Counted from the stretch's first letter, positions 27,222 to 37,746 are shown. The stretch is 64,000 nt of DNA from Psychromonas aquimarina ATCC BAA-1526 (GCF_000428725.1 NZ_AUAM01000013.1:80431-144430), one strand, 5' to 3'. Notes: a model not told the origin generated them from the sequence alone. A program made the numbers and translations.

Positions 27222-28523
27222 ATTGAGCTGCTGCAGGTAATTGAGTTTATCTGAAATCTGTTTCTCAAAACCGCGATCGCTGGCCTGATAAAACTGAGTG
27301 CCCTGCAGCTCTTGCGGCAGATATACTTCACCAGCGGCAAATGCACCGTCTTCATCGTGGGCATAACGGTAACCAAGGCCGTGATTAAGTTCAGCCATCA
27401 GTTTTGTTGGTGCATTACGAAGATGCAGCGGCACCTCAAACTCCGGCAGTTCCTTAACAGCCTGCTTAGCCTTAGCGAATGCGACATACACGGCATTACT
27501 TTTTGGCGCTGATGCACAGTAAACAATCGCCTGCGCAATAGCACGTTCACCTTCATAGGGGCCGACACGGGCAAAACAGTCCCAGGCATTAATAGCAATC
27601 TGCATGGCGCGCGGATCTGCATTACCAATATCTTCAGAGGCAATGGCTAACAAACGCCGCGCCACATACAGGGGATCACATCCGCCGGCTAACATACGTG
27701 CAAACCAGTAAAGAGCCGCATCGGGATCCGAACCGCGTACAGATTTATGAAAAGCAGAAATAAGATCGTAAAACAGATCCCCCTGCTTATCAAAACTGAC
27801 GCCTTCCCGACCGGCAATTTCCATCAGCAGATCTAAACCTATGGTCAGATGCCCGCCACTGTCATCAGCCATATCCGCCAGCAGTTCTAAATAATTAAGT
27901 ACTTTTCGAGCATCACCCTGCACCAGCTGTGCAAGCTTATCTTTAACACCGTCGTCAAAGCGAATATGCTTTTCAGCTAAGCCGCGAGTTGAAGAGCAGG
28001 CCTGATCAATCACTGCACTTATTTCATCATCGCTTAGTTTTTTTAACAGATAAACACGCGCCCGCGAGAGCAGTGCGTTATTCAGTTCAAAAGAAGGGTT
28101 TTCTGTCGTCGCACCGACAAATAAAATAGTGCCGTCTTCAATATAGGGTAAAAAAGCATCCTGCTGACTTTTATTAAAACGATGTACTTCATCAACAAAC
28201 AGCAGGGTTCTGACACCCGATGCCTGGTTCTGCTGCGCAATTTCAATGGCGGCGCGGATCTCTTTAATACCGGAGGTTACCGCTGAAAGCCGCTCAACAT
28301 GCGCCTGGCAGTAGGCCGCAATCAGCTCGGCTAATGTGGTTTTTCCGATGCCCGGTGGTCCCCATAAAATCATGGAATGGGCGGCACCGCTTTCAAGCGC
28401 TTTACGCAGCGGTTTACCGACACCAACAATATGAGACTGACCGATATAATCAGCAAAACCTCTAGGACGCATACGCGCGGCTAAAGGCTGAAAATCATTA
28501 TTAAATTCGAATAGATCTCTCAT
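27192..28523 (-). CDS. rarA: Replication-associated recombination protein RarA (MgsA)
   Basis: AAA+ ATPase of the clamp-loader family acting at stalled replication forks. The 443 residues have [19 protein letters not shown] at the start, Walker [15 protein letters not shown] (about 54), Walker [21 protein letters not shown] (about 107), sensor region [18 protein letters not shown], and the C-terminal tetramerisation part. The C-terminus KRYQ resembles E. coli KRYR. Its ATG overlaps the lolA stop by one base. The 3' end lies in a short duplication shared with crcB. Confidence 0.96.
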   Translation of the reverse strand: MRDLFEFNNDFQPLAARMRPRGFADYIGQSHIVGVGKPLRKALESGAAHSMILWGPPGIGKTTLAELIAAYCQAHVERLSAVTSGIKEIRAAIEIAQQNQASGVRTLLFVDEVHRFNKSQQDAFLPYIEDGTILFVGATTENPSFELNNALLSRARVYLLKKLSDDEISAVIDQACSSTRGLAEKHIRFDDGVKDKLAQLVQGDARKVLNYLELLADMADDSGGHLTIGLDLLMEIAGREGVSFDKQGDLFYDLISAFHKSVRGSDPDAALYWFARMLAGGCDPLYVARRLLAIASEDIGNADPRAMQIAINAWDCFARVGPYEGERAIAQAIVYCASAPKSNAVYVAFAKAKQAVKELPEFEVPLHLRNAPTKLMAELNHGLGYRYAHDEDGAFAAGEVYLPQELQGTQFYQASDRGFEKQISDKLNYLQQLNLQSSNKRYQ

Positions 28524-29134
28524 TAACGCTGATCATCAATTTCAACACCATCGGGAATGGTAAATTTAAAATAACCCGTTTCTAATTTTTTATTCAGCGG
28601 CTTCTGTGTTAATTCAAACTCACTGCGCTGCCCCTGCGCTTCGATAACCACAAATTTACTAACATTATCAGCGTCGTTGAATTCAAAAACAAATGTGGTT
28701 TCCTGCTCCTGCTGTTTATTGTCTTTTACGGTAAACTGATTTTTATCTTTTTTAACCGAATAATCCGCCCACTGCTGTTTATTCGCCCCGGACAATAAAA
28801 CAAACGGCGTGCCCTCTATAGCATCACTTAAATTAATAATGCTGACCTGCTCAACAAACGGCGTGTAATACCACATAGTTTTGCCGTCAGAAACAATCAG
28901 CTCTTCTTCTGGTGTCTGTACCTGCCAGCGGAATTTACCCGGGCGGGAAATGGTTAACTGCCCTTTGCTTTCATTTAATAATTTACCTTCCGGGCTGATG
29001 ATTTTCTGTGAAAACAAAGCGTTAACCACGGAAAACTTTGCTAACTTTTCTTTCAGCAGCTGCGCATCACTAGAAGCTGAAGCGGTCTGCGGCAGCGTTA
29101 ATAAAACAAATAACAGAGAGATGATTTTTTTCAT
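28523..29134 (-). CDS. lolA: Outer-membrane lipoprotein carrier protein LolA
   Basis: Periplasmic chaperone carrying lipoproteins from LolCDE to LolB. The 203 residues have a signal peptide (about 1-20, cleavage after ASA) and the LolA barrel with [37 protein letters not shown] sequence, seen as RPGKFRW and [15 protein letters not shown]. It is located between ftsK and rarA as in E. coli, four bases after ftsK. Confidence 0.96.
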   Translation of the reverse strand: MKKIISLLFVLLTLPQTASASSDAQLLKEKLAKFSVVNALFSQKIISPEGKLLNESKGQLTISRPGKFRWQVQTPEEELIVSDGKTMWYYTPFVEQVSIINLSDAIEGTPFVLLSGANKQQWADYSVKKDKNQFTVKDNKQQEQETTFVFEFNDADNVSKFVVIEAQGQRSEFELTQKPLNKKLETGYFKFTIPDGVEIDDQR

Positions 29135-29137
29135 GAA

Positions 29138-31642
29138 TTAATCCTTCACTGGGGGTGGAGTAAGTACGTCACGGCTGCTGTTTGCACCAGAGGGTGCGCT
29201 GACAACGCCCTGCGCCTGAAGCTGATCAACAAGGCGTGCAGAGCGGTTATAACCGATTCTGAATTTACGCTGAATGCTGGAGATTGATACTTTACGGGTT
29301 TCAGTTATAAATGCCACTACTTCGTCAAACAAGGAGTCAATCTCGCTTTCAGATTCCGCTTCTTCGCCCGGTAATAAAGTGTCTAATGAAGCATCGCCGT
29401 CAATAATCTCCTGGATATAATTCGGCTCGCCGCGTTTCTTCCAGTCGGCAACCACTTTATGTACCTCATGATCATCAACAAATGCACCGTGAACACGGGT
29501 AGGAACACCAACGCCCGGCGGCATATATAACATATCACCATGACCTAATAATGTTTCAGCCCCCTGCATGCCTAAAATCGTGCGCGAATCAATTTTGCTC
29601 GATACCTGGAAAGCAATTCGAGTTGGAATATTGGCTTTAATCAAACCGGTAATAACATCTACCGACGGACGCTGCGTTGCTAAAATAAGATGAATACCGG
29701 CAGCACGTGCTTTTTGTGCAATACGCGTGATCAGTTCTTCACATTTTTTACCAACAATCATCATCATATCGGCAAATTCATCAACCACCACCACGATATT
29801 CGGTAATTTAGTCAGCTCAGGTGCGCTGACATCCATGCTGTCACCCGGTTTCCAAAGCGGATCCGTTAACGGTTCACCGGCATCTACTGCTTCCTGTACA
29901 CGGCTGTTATAACCGGCAAGAGTTCGTACTCCGATTTCAGAGAGCAGTTTATAGCGGCGTTCCATTTCACCAACACACCAGCGCAGTGCATTAGCAGCAT
30001 CTTTCATATCTGTTACCACTTCAGATAAAAGATGTGGAATACCTTCATAGACACTTAACTCCAGCATCTTAGGATCGATTAAAATCAGGCGCACATCTTC
30101 AGGTGATGATTTATATAAAAGACTGACCAGCATACAGTTCACACCAACAGACTTACCTGAGCCCGTTGTACCAGCGACTAACAGATGAGGCATTCTGGCT
30201 AAATCCACCACCACCGGCTCTCCGGAAATATCAGCACCAAGCACCATGCTCAGCGGTGATTTAGCTTCAGTGAACTCTTTACTGCCTAATACAGTCGATG
30301 AATAGACGGTTTCACGATATTTATTAGGCAGTTCTAAAGCAATCACAGATTTACCAGGTATCTGATCAACCACCCGCACACTCATTGCAGACAGTGCACG
30401 CGCCAGATCTTTTTCCAAACTTGAAACTGTGCTTACCTTCATACCCGGCGATAATGCTAATTCAAAACGGGTAATAACCGGACCGGGCAGAACATTCACC
30501 ACATCGGCTTTTATTTTAAATTCTAATAACTTAGCTTCCACTAAACGGGCGGCACTATCGAGCTCCTCCTGAGAAACTGGATGCGCTTTTTTATTCGGTC
30601 TGTCTAACAGATCAATGCTTGGAAACGGCGCTAAATCTGTATCGATTTTACGTTTAATAACCGGTTTAGCGTGTTCCGGAAGATGCGAGAAATCAGTCTT
30701 GGCTGGAACGGCCGGTTTCTCTGCAGCAGCCGCCTTTTCAGGAGCCTGATAAGGCGGTTCATCAAAGATAATATCTTCTATATCAGGGATTTCATTATCT
30801 ATTTGAAACGGCGCTTCAAGATAGTCTTGGTCACTATCGCGATGGTCAAAATCAAATGTCACCTCTTCTTGCGGTGCATCTGCCTGCTCCTGCTCAACAA
30901 TACTCAAAGGTACAGGCTCTGCGGCAGCTTTGGCGGCACGCTTAGCGGGCTTCCTGGATTTTTTCGGTGCAGGACTATTGAGCGCTTCTTCAGCAGCCTG
31001 CTGCTTTAGACTTCGGCGCTGTTCGTTCCAGCGGCTGATGTGTGACGGTAACTGATAGAGCCAGGTAACGCCGGCAATTACAGCAGCACCTAGACCATCA
31101 ATCAGGCGCAGCCAGGAAAAACCCAGCAGCAGTGTTGTGCCGGAAATCAGCAGAGTCAATAAAATAAGATTAGCAGCTAACAGACTGAAAAAGCCCAGCA
31201 TACTCTGGGAAATAATATCTCCAACCAGACCGCCGGAGGGGTAATAATGAAAGTCATTAAAATTCAATGACGCTAAAGCCGAAGTGCTGAATACAGTAAA
31301 AATAAAACCAACAATACGAAGGCCCAGATTTAGAAAATCAATATCTAAACGAAACTGCGGTTTCCAGAAAAGAACCCAGGCAAAAGCGGCAATAACAACA
31401 GGAATAAAATACGCCAGCAGACCAAAAGCATAAAAAAGAATATCTGCTGTCCATGCGCCGACTCTGCCGCCGGCATTCTCAATTTCAGCAACCCACTGCT
31501 GCTGCGACCAGCTTGGATCTACCGGAGAAAATGAAAAAAGTGAAATTGAAACAAAAATAGCCGCAAAAATACTGATGATAATGCCGACTTCAAACAACTT
31601 TTGAACACCTGAGAGGTGATTAATCATATTAGTTTTCGTCAA
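29138..31642 (-). CDS. ftsK: DNA translocase FtsK
   Basis: Septal DNA pump that finishes chromosome segregation and activates XerCD at dif. The 834 residues comprise four N-terminal membrane helices (about 20-190), a short acidic and alanine-rich linker (about 200-370; E. coli's is far longer, total 1329), the motor with Walker [14 protein letters not shown] and Walker [14 protein letters not shown], and a C-terminal gamma winged helix ([19 protein letters not shown]) that reads KOPS. The first codon is a TTG at 31642; an ATG five codons in (31627) is an equal alternative. Confidence 0.97.
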   Translation of the reverse strand: MTKTNMINHLSGVQKLFEVGIIISIFAAIFVSISLFSFSPVDPSWSQQQWVAEIENAGGRVGAWTADILFYAFGLLAYFIPVVIAAFAWVLFWKPQFRLDIDFLNLGLRIVGFIFTVFSTSALASLNFNDFHYYPSGGLVGDIISQSMLGFFSLLAANLILLTLLISGTTLLLGFSWLRLIDGLGAAVIAGVTWLYQLPSHISRWNEQRRSLKQQAAEEALNSPAPKKSRKPAKRAAKAAAEPVPLSIVEQEQADAPQEEVTFDFDHRDSDQDYLEAPFQIDNEIPDIEDIIFDEPPYQAPEKAAAAEKPAVPAKTDFSHLPEHAKPVIKRKIDTDLAPFPSIDLLDRPNKKAHPVSQEELDSAARLVEAKLLEFKIKADVVNVLPGPVITRFELALSPGMKVSTVSSLEKDLARALSAMSVRVVDQIPGKSVIALELPNKYRETVYSSTVLGSKEFTEAKSPLSMVLGADISGEPVVVDLARMPHLLVAGTTGSGKSVGVNCMLVSLLYKSSPEDVRLILIDPKMLELSVYEGIPHLLSEVVTDMKDAANALRWCVGEMERRYKLLSEIGVRTLAGYNSRVQEAVDAGEPLTDPLWKPGDSMDVSAPELTKLPNIVVVVDEFADMMMIVGKKCEELITRIAQKARAAGIHLILATQRPSVDVITGLIKANIPTRIAFQVSSKIDSRTILGMQGAETLLGHGDMLYMPPGVGVPTRVHGAFVDDHEVHKVVADWKKRGEPNYIQEIIDGDASLDTLLPGEEAESESEIDSLFDEVVAFITETRKVSISSIQRKFRIGYNRSARLVDQLQAQGVVSAPSGANSSRDVLTPPPVKD

Positions 31643-31708
31643 AAGGTTAACCTTGTAATAAATATTTAACTGGAAATACTACACCCAAATATTTTCGGTG
31701 CAAAATAC

Positions 31709-32419
31709 TTAATCTAAAAAATCATCGGGTAACTGGTCACGCAGGCGCAGCCATATTTTACCGCTGGCAAAGGCTGAATCTCTGACCACCTGCATTATCT
31801 GCTGCGAGTCGCCCTGCTCTATCGCCTGTTTAACCTGAGAATAAAAATCCAGCGCTATTGATTTAGCCTCAGTATTAGAAAAATAAAAAGTACCGACTTT
31901 ACGATAAAGATCCTGCAGGCCGTTTAAAATTAAAACATAAATCATATTGTTAGAAGAAACAGCAACCTGATGATAAAAGCGGTAGTCAAACTCAGTAAAG
32001 ACTTCACTGCTGGCTTCAATGGGAGGGACATCCTCTAAAAATGACAGCACCGTTTCACGATTGTGTTTAGCAGCCATGCGCAGGATGATGGTACTGACAT
32101 TAGTTCGCACCGACATTAACTGATCAATAAAATCAGCACGCCGGTCCACATCAAGACGAGTTAGCGTGCTTAAAATGTTAAGACCAGAGCTTTCCCAGAA
32201 GTCGTTCACCTTGGTCGCTTTACCATGACGTATGGTGATCCAGCCGTCTTTAGACAGGCGCTGCAGTACTTCACGCAGAGTAGTACGCGTAACGCCGATT
32301 TTATCAGCAAGCAGACGTTCAGCAGGTAAGTCTGAGTGAATTGGAATCGATCCGTTCCAGATGGATTCAATCAGATACTGCTCGGCAACATCTGCAGGAC
32401 CCTTTGCTTTCATAATCAT
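31709..32419 (-). CDS. fadR: Fatty acid metabolism regulator FadR
   Basis: GntR-family regulator that represses fatty acid degradation and activates unsaturated fatty acid synthesis; acyl-CoA releases it from DNA. The 236 residues carry the winged helix (LPAERLLADKIGVTRTTLREVLQRLSKDGWITIRHGK, split as LPAERLLADKIGVTRTTLRE and DGWITIRHGK) and the FadR-type C-terminal domain. SGLNILSTL and LPDDFLD near the end match E. coli. It is divergent from dsbB. The ATG at 32419 aligns with E. coli MVIKAQSP. Confidence 0.95.
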   Translation of the reverse strand: MIMKAKGPADVAEQYLIESIWNGSIPIHSDLPAERLLADKIGVTRTTLREVLQRLSKDGWITIRHGKATKVNDFWESSGLNILSTLTRLDVDRRADFIDQLMSVRTNVSTIILRMAAKHNRETVLSFLEDVPPIEASSEVFTEFDYRFYHQVAVSSNNMIYVLILNGLQDLYRKVGTFYFSNTEAKSIALDFYSQVKQAIEQGDSQQIMQVVRDSAFASGKIWLRLRDQLPDDFLD

Positions 32420-32642
32420 TAATTTCTACCGCCCGTTTCTTATTATTTTTTTATAATACCACAGACATTATTAAGCAGGAAAAATCGTTTACTTATATAG
32501 ACCTAGAAGAAACAAACAATTGTGCTTATGTTATAAACAATTACAGCAAATAATCACCTTATTATATTGAAGTTCATTTATTTACAGCCGCCGCGGTGGT
32601 AATGTTAGAAAGTTAATTTATCTTATTATCTAGGAGTCAACA

Positions 32643-33158
32643 GTGTTATCAACATTAAAAAATCTCAGCAGACAGCGCTGGGCGTGGCTGCTGCTGGCCG
32701 CCAGTGCTTTCACCCTTGAACTGTGCGCACTCTATTTTCAGCATATTATGAAACTCGAACCCTGTGTAATGTGCGTATATGAACGGGTAACCATGATAGG
32801 CATTGTATTTGCTGGGTTAATCGGCGCAGCGGCACCGCAGAATATGCTGATCAGACTGTCAGGGTTCTTAGTATGGGCAGTCAGTGCCGTGTGGGGGTTG
32901 TTATTAGCGATTGAACATACTGACTACCAGATGAACCCGTCACCTTTTGCCACTTGTGATTTTTTACCTAACTTTCCAAGCTGGGCACCTCTGCACGAAT
33001 GGCTGCCGTGGTTATTTAACCCGACCGGTGACTGCGCAGATATCGTCTGGCAGTTTCTAGGTTACTCAATGCCGCAGTGGTTAATTGTCAGCTTCGGCAT
33101 TTACTGCGCACTCTTCCTGTTTGTTGCGCTTACAGCATTATTACCAGACAGAAAATAA
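32643..33158 (+). CDS. dsbB: Disulfide bond formation protein DsbB
   Basis: Inner-membrane protein that reoxidises DsbA and passes electrons to quinone. The 171 residues have four helices and both cysteine pairs at canonical places: Cys41-Cys44 in EPCVMC and Cys105/Cys131 in the second periplasmic loop. Arg48 near the quinone site is present. The start is a GTG at 32643 with TAGGAG upstream. It is divergent from fadR, a neighbour also near dsbB in E. coli. A terminator follows. Confidence 0.96.
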   Translation: MLSTLKNLSRQRWAWLLLAASAFTLELCALYFQHIMKLEPCVMCVYERVTMIGIVFAGLIGAAAPQNMLIRLSGFLVWAVSAVWGLLLAIEHTDYQMNPSPFATCDFLPNFPSWAPLHEWLPWLFNPTGDCADIVWQFLGYSMPQWLIVSFGIYCALFLFVALTALLPDRK

Positions 33159-33175
33159 TTTAATCTATCTGCATC

Positions 33176-33202
33176 AGCCCGGCATCTGTCCGGGTTTTCT
33201 TT
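33176..33202 (+). terminator. Terminator of dsbB
   Basis: Stem CCCGG/CCGGG with a seven-base loop followed by TTTTCTTT, 20 bases after the stop. Confidence 0.75.
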
Positions 33203-33261
33203 ATATCAAGCTCCTCATCCTTAACAGTTCTAGCATTCCAGCTCAGTATGATTTTATAGTA

Positions 33262-34218
33262 TTACCTAGCCTGCTCTAATAACTGCGGGTATTTTAAAAA
33301 TACCTGCAGGCGCTTAATTTCATTAGCAGTAAAGTGATCCTGGCGGTAGGAAAGCAGAATATCTCTGCGCTCCTGCTCGGTTAGATTGTGATTTTCAGAT
33401 ATAACTTTCTGATATGCATTAACTTTTTGTAACCACTGGCGGCTGCTTTTTCGGGTCTGCTCAATCCTGCCTTGTATTTCCGGGTTGAATTGATGAATAT
33501 CTTCATTTGCCGAGATTAACTGCGACAGTACTTTTTCTGCGTTTATCGTCGGCTGCAGTGCACTTGATTCCTGCGCACTAAGCTGGCTGATCTGGTATTC
33601 AATCAGTTGTTTCTTGTGCTTATCAGTCAGGCTTGGATCCTGCCTGATTTCTAGTCGTGCTAATGCCTGATCCAAGTAACGTATCTCTGCGCTGAAAAAG
33701 GCTTCAATTTCGGCTGCAGAAAAATACTGAAATTGTAAATTGTAAATCTGCTGCAGAAATAGCTTACTCTCTGCTATATCAATAAAATCATCTCGTTGCG
33801 GTGCATCTTTTTTTATAAAAAATACGGTCTTCAAATAATTCTGATATCGAAAAAACAGCTCAATTAAATTGTCTGCCGCCTGTTGGTTTAAATTAAGTTC
33901 AGCACCTAATGCAGCCAGTAAGAGTTCAAGACTTAAGCCTTTTTCCTGATGTTGAAAAATTAAATGATCAAACTGCCGGCGCAGCTTTAAATCGACTGTC
34001 AACTCAACTTTTAAAGGCCGTTTTTTGCTGCTGATGAGCCACGGGGGCTGTTTCTGCTGCGTTTTTATTTCTATATTCTGCCCGCCAGCCTGCTGATGAT
34101 TTGACTGCGGCTGAATCTGCACTTCAGGCTGTGTTTTTTCGTTCAGATAACCTGAAGCGGTAAAAAACAGTATCGACAGCAGTGATATCGCGGCACTCAC
34201 CGCGATAACTTTGCGCAT
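33262..34218 (-). CDS. lifO: Lipase-specific foldase (lipase chaperone)
   Basis: Membrane-anchored periplasmic steric chaperone needed to fold the neighbouring lipase. The 318 residues have an N-terminal membrane anchor (about 7-24), a Gln-rich spacer, and a helical lipase-binding domain. The foldase signature RxxFDY appears as RRQFDHLIF (about residue 80), with His in place of Tyr. The lip-lif order with a two-base gap is typical of class I.1/I.2 lipase operons. It could be called limA or lipB in other species. Confidence 0.88.
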   Translation of the reverse strand: MRKVIAVSAAISLLSILFFTASGYLNEKTQPEVQIQPQSNHQQAGGQNIEIKTQQKQPPWLISSKKRPLKVELTVDLKLRRQFDHLIFQHQEKGLSLELLLAALGAELNLNQQAADNLIELFFRYQNYLKTVFFIKKDAPQRDDFIDIAESKLFLQQIYNLQFQYFSAAEIEAFFSAEIRYLDQALARLEIRQDPSLTDKHKKQLIEYQISQLSAQESSALQPTINAEKVLSQLISANEDIHQFNPEIQGRIEQTRKSSRQWLQKVNAYQKVISENHNLTEQERRDILLSYRQDHFTANEIKRLQVFLKYPQLLEQAR

Positions 34219-34220
34219 AA

Positions 34221-35147
34221 CTATAAGCCCTTCAGCTTTAAACGCTGCACATGCTGGCGGTATAAAGTAACCGGATTTGTTTCAAACCAGCTGACCAGCC
34301 CGAAACTCTGATTTACTTCATCCATATGATTCATTTTATAATCATCCTTAATAACCCGGCCTAAATGAGCACTGCATGAAGCAACAACCCCATCATTTAA
34401 TTCTCCGTCATCAAAAGAATAACTGGTTAATTTTAAGGGATAATCAACTGCATCTGCCACATGGGTAAGCGGCTGTGCTCCCGACCAGGAATAATAATAA
34501 ACGCCGTTACTAGCTAGCTCCTGACCTTGGCCGCAGTATGAAGACGGCATTCCTTCAGGGTATTTTTTATTGAATATCAGTGAACCAGGAGTGGTTAATG
34601 CATCGGTCATTGCCAGACTGTCTTCAGGTAATAACTCCCCTTCGCTGATGCCGGTAACAGCATGAGCTAAAAGATCCAGGCCTTGTTTGATTAAAGCCTC
34701 TGTTACCGAGTCTTTAGTAACGATACCGCGCATCAGATCGGCAAATTTGCTTCCCCAGTTAACGCCGCCGATTGAGGTAACTGATGCGACCATCTCCGGA
34801 CTAACGCTGGCAACATAACGTGCTGTTGGTCCTCCATGACTGTGGCCTATAATATTAACTTTTTCAGCCCCGCTTTCTGCCAGCACCGCTTGTATATAGG
34901 TCCGCAGCTGCTCTCCTCTTAATTCAGTTGAATTGGCAGGTGAAAGGCTCGCTAAATAAACCGCAGCTCCCTCATCACGAAGCGCCTGAGGAATACCGTA
35001 AAAATAATCAATTCCCCATATATCATTAAAACCAAAAATACCGTGAACAAAAACTAACGGGTATTTAGTGGCGGCGCTGTTACCTGCATGCGCAGAGTTT
35101 ACAAAGACTAACAAAGAAATAATAAATATCATCAAGTTCTTTTTCAT
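34221..35147 (-). CDS. lip: Secreted triacylglycerol lipase (family I.1/I.2)
   Basis: Alpha/beta-hydrolase secreted through the type II route after folding by the adjacent foldase. The 308 residues have a signal peptide (1 to about 21, cleavage after AHA), oxyanion-hole HG at 35-36, the nucleophile Ser103 in GHSHGG, a catalytic Asp in ELNDGVV and His in KMNHMDEVN. A Cys pair (YCGQG and ASCSAHLG) could form the conserved disulfide. It has a strong Shine-Dalgarno (GGGAGAG). A perfect FNR-like palindrome lies 116 bases upstream. Confidence 0.93.
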   Translation of the reverse strand: MKKNLMIFIISLLVFVNSAHAGNSAATKYPLVFVHGIFGFNDIWGIDYFYGIPQALRDEGAAVYLASLSPANSTELRGEQLRTYIQAVLAESGAEKVNIIGHSHGGPTARYVASVSPEMVASVTSIGGVNWGSKFADLMRGIVTKDSVTEALIKQGLDLLAHAVTGISEGELLPEDSLAMTDALTTPGSLIFNKKYPEGMPSSYCGQGQELASNGVYYYSWSGAQPLTHVADAVDYPLKLTSYSFDDGELNDGVVASCSAHLGRVIKDDYKMNHMDEVNQSFGLVSWFETNPVTLYRQHVQRLKLKGL

Positions 35148-35176
35148 ACTCTCTCCCTGGATAAAATCCGATCTAA

Positions 35177-35303
35177 TTTCAAGCAGTCTGCTTGAATATT
35201 GTGCAATTAGAGAGTTATCTGCCTAGTGAGTCAACACTTCAAAGTGGTTTTTATTTTATATTTTGATCACCATCAAAAATAAAGCAAGACAGACGGTGTG
35301 CAT
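35177..35303. repeat. Diverged ~125 bp direct repeat R1
   Basis: Upstream of lip. TTTCAA, TGCTTGAAT, TTATC, TTTTTATTTTA, ATCACC and AAAAATAAAGCA occur in the same order and near-identical spacing as at 38354-38480 (71 versus 70 bases between the first and fourth blocks). It also contains the inverted repeat TTCAAGCA-GTC-TGCTTGAA at 35178-35196. No coding sequence is seen. Confidence 0.55.
35263..35276. promoter_or_regulatory. FNR-type palindrome upstream of lip
   Basis: TTGATCACCATCAA equals the FNR/EtrA consensus TTGAT-N4-ATCAA exactly. It is 116 bases before the lipase start. The equivalent place in repeat R2 is degraded (TTAATCACCTGAAA). Confidence 0.55.
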
Positions 35304-35439
35304 CATTGTTTTTCGGGGTATTACAGCGAGCCTATCTGCAGCAGCTGAGGTTTATATGGAGGGATATTAAAGCAGATCAGCTGCTGACAAAAAAATATTC
35401 AGTTCATTGTCCGCAGCAGTTTAAAGACGTTTACAGCAC

Positions 35440-36399
35440 TTATTCAGCCTGATGTTGTTCTACACGGTTTCTGCCGTTATGTTTGGCTAAGTAAAGCGCG
35501 GCATCTGCCTCTGAAATTATCTCTTCTAAGGATTTGTTTCTGCTTAAAAAAGAAATTCCAATACTGACAGTAACCGGAATTTCACGCCCTGCAGAAATAA
35601 TCGGCGCCTTATCAACACACTCGCGCAGACGTTCACATACCTGCCGCGTCTGCTGCTCAGTGGTATTAGGCAGGATCAGTGCAAATTCTTCACCACCGTA
35701 GCGGCATAAGCTGTCAAATGTGCGCAGCGTAGCCTGCAGACGTTCGGCCAGTTCTTTTAAAACATCATCACCTGTCTGATGGCCGTAGGTATCGTTAATT
35801 GATTTAAAGTGATCGGCATCAATCATTGCAATACCCAGCCCCCAGTTTAAACGCCGGCAGCGGGAAGCATCCTGTACTAACTGATCCAGGAAAAACTTGC
35901 GGTTAAACAGCCCGGTTAAATGATCATGCGTGCTGATCTCCTGCAGATCTAAAGCCTGTTCAGTGACATTTTCAAGGAGTTTTTGACTGACCGCTATTTC
36001 CGTTACATCGTAAATAGCAATGCCGACAGCAATGGTCGAATTATCGCTGTCTTTAACAGGAAAATATGAACAGTTCTGATACATAAAATCAACATCGTCG
36101 ATTGAATATTGAGTACTGGGCAGTTTCAGCAGGTAAGGTCTATGCTCCCAGGAGGTAACAGCCTGGTTATTCAGCACTAAGGTTGATCTTATTTTTTTAT
36201 TCAGCCAGGCTTCATTGACATCAGGAAAAAAACTGGTCAGCTTGCGGCTGAGAATTTCCTCGGATTTTATATGGCTGTGAAGCTCCATAAAGCGGTTCCA
36301 GAATATAACATTCATACGCCTGTCCAGGATAATAAAACCGATACTTGACAGCTCTTGAAGAAGCTTGGAGAACTCGGTGAACTGCTCTTCATTTACCAT
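35440..36399 (-). CDS. PAS-GGDEF diguanylate cyclase
   Basis: Predicted cyclic-di-GMP synthase of 319 residues with no membrane segment. A PAS domain (about 10-140) precedes the GGDEF domain (about 155-315). The active-site motif is GGEEF (about residue 234), and an RxxD inhibitory site (RTFD) stands five residues before it, so it should be active and feedback-inhibited. The ATG at 36399 overlaps the stop of the CheC gene (ATGA), and the CheC gene overlaps the receiver gene the same way. The three are therefore a translationally coupled unit. Confidence 0.9.
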   Translation of the reverse strand: MVNEEQFTEFSKLLQELSSIGFIILDRRMNVIFWNRFMELHSHIKSEEILSRKLTSFFPDVNEAWLNKKIRSTLVLNNQAVTSWEHRPYLLKLPSTQYSIDDVDFMYQNCSYFPVKDSDNSTIAVGIAIYDVTEIAVSQKLLENVTEQALDLQEISTHDHLTGLFNRKFFLDQLVQDASRCRRLNWGLGIAMIDADHFKSINDTYGHQTGDDVLKELAERLQATLRTFDSLCRYGGEEFALILPNTTEQQTRQVCERLRECVDKAPIISAGREIPVTVSIGISFLSRNKSLEEIISEADAALYLAKHNGRNRVEQHQAE

Positions 36400-37025
36400 C
36401 AAAGCAGCCTTTCTAACGCATTGCGTAAGTTTTCTAAACTGCTTATTTTAAGAGAGATAATATTGTCACAATACAAATTAATATCTTTAATAAAAAACTT
36501 AATTTCAAATAATAATGTCTGATGTGTCTCTTGATGTTTTTGTTTAAAGAAGAAATCTTTTAATGCTGAGTTAGGCGTATTGAAAGCGGCAATTGAAGGA
36601 TTGGTCAGTTCAATATCTAACTCAAGCTGTTCCGCTAACCCGGACAGACAGGCGCTGTTTACTGCATTTGAGATATCCATCAGCATCTCCTTCTGATGTC
36701 CTTCATCAATAGCATCATACTCCTCATACCCGAGAATATTGACTAAATCGGCAAAGTTATGACCGCCGATAATAAATGCTGAACGCCCTTCAATTTCGCC
36801 GATAAAGGACTGCTGGATAATATTGACAATGGGACTGCCGGTTTCAAATTTTAAAGCTAAGGAGTTGAATTTATCTTCATCCACCATCGCCACATTAGGT
36901 ACATTCAGCGTAACCCGGTGTTCAAATACCTGTGATAACTTGGCCCCTGCTCTGCCCATGCCGATATTAGCAAGTTCTTTCAGCGCATCAATCTGATAAT
37001 CAGTAAATTCTTGTTGAGTTGTCAT
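36399..37025 (-). CDS. CheC/CheX-type phosphatase-like protein
   Basis: Cytosolic protein of 208 residues in the CheC/CheX/FliY family, which dephosphorylates CheY-type receivers. Active-site signature DxxxExxN appears as DALKELANIGMG (about residue 13); the second helix has DISNAVNSAC (about residue 108) with Asp where Glu is usual. The start is the ATG at 37025, overlapping the receiver stop, with GAGGTGG upstream. No che or flagellar genes are nearby, so its target is most likely the adjacent receiver protein. Confidence 0.85.
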   Translation of the reverse strand: MTTQQEFTDYQIDALKELANIGMGRAGAKLSQVFEHRVTLNVPNVAMVDEDKFNSLALKFETGSPIVNIIQQSFIGEIEGRSAFIIGGHNFADLVNILGYEEYDAIDEGHQKEMLMDISNAVNSACLSGLAEQLELDIELTNPSIAAFNTPNSALKDFFFKQKHQETHQTLLFEIKFFIKDINLYCDNIISLKISSLENLRNALERLL

Positions 37026-37390
37026 CAAACCACCTCATGTTGCTGCAGCATAGCAAGCAAAGTATCGGTTTTAATTGGTTTTGGGAAAAAATCTAACGCT
37101 CCGCGCTCTTTCGCTATCTGCTTTGAGCTCTCTTGAATATCAGCCGAGATAATAAATACTCGCGAATGATAATTGCGTTTATTGAGTTCTAATAAAACAT
37201 CAAGTCCGTCAATGTCGGGCATGGTAAGATCTAAAAAAATAACATCAAACTGTTTAAGCTCACAAACTTCCAGCGCTTCCTCACCGCAAATTACTTCAGT
37301 AACATCAACGTCCCAGTCACTGGGCAGCACTCGTTTAATCATATTTCGGGAAAAAGTTGAGTCATCAACAATTAACAAAGATGTGGTCAT
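37025..37390 (-). CDS. Single-domain response regulator (CheY-like receiver)
   Basis: Stand-alone receiver of 121 residues with no output domain. Asp9-Asp10 bind metal, Asp54 (FLDLTMPD) is the phospho-acceptor and Lys in FPKPIK completes the site. It is the first gene of a coupled trio with a CheC-type phosphatase and a diguanylate cyclase. No histidine kinase is adjacent, so the phosphate donor is elsewhere. It has a good Shine-Dalgarno (AGAGGAA). Confidence 0.9.
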   Translation of the reverse strand: MTTSLLIVDDSTFSRNMIKRVLPSDWDVDVTEVICGEEALEVCELKQFDVIFLDLTMPDIDGLDVLLELNKRNYHSRVFIISADIQESSKQIAKERGALDFFPKPIKTDTLLAMLQQHEVV

Positions 37391-37746
37391 TATATTCCTC
37401 TTATCTAGTCGTATTTACGCCTGTCTGCTGTCCCTGGCTAATTAATTTGAGCTCAGCTGTGACTTCACTGCTGCATAAATCATGCATATTTACACTGCAG
37501 CTGTTCGATTTTTATATTTATTGATACAGCACTGACAAATCAAAGCGAAAATATATAGGCTATGTGTTTATTGGTCAATAATTTGCGTAATTCAATATGA
37601 CCCAGGTCATGAGAGAAGCTCAGTAAATTAATAATATGCAGATAAACAGGTAAATAAGTGAAATTCAAATCCTGCTCAGCGGCCTAAAAGCACTTCATTG
37701 CATTAGTTTTACCTTTGATATATAAATATCGATATCGGAGGGATAT
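37391..37746. other. Divergent intergenic region between the receiver operon and the secreted protein gene
   Basis: No gene is seen. It should hold both divergent promoters. A palindrome ATGACC-CA-GGTCAT lies at 37597-37610, about 205 bases from the receiver start and 137 bases from the 37747 start. Confidence 0.4.
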
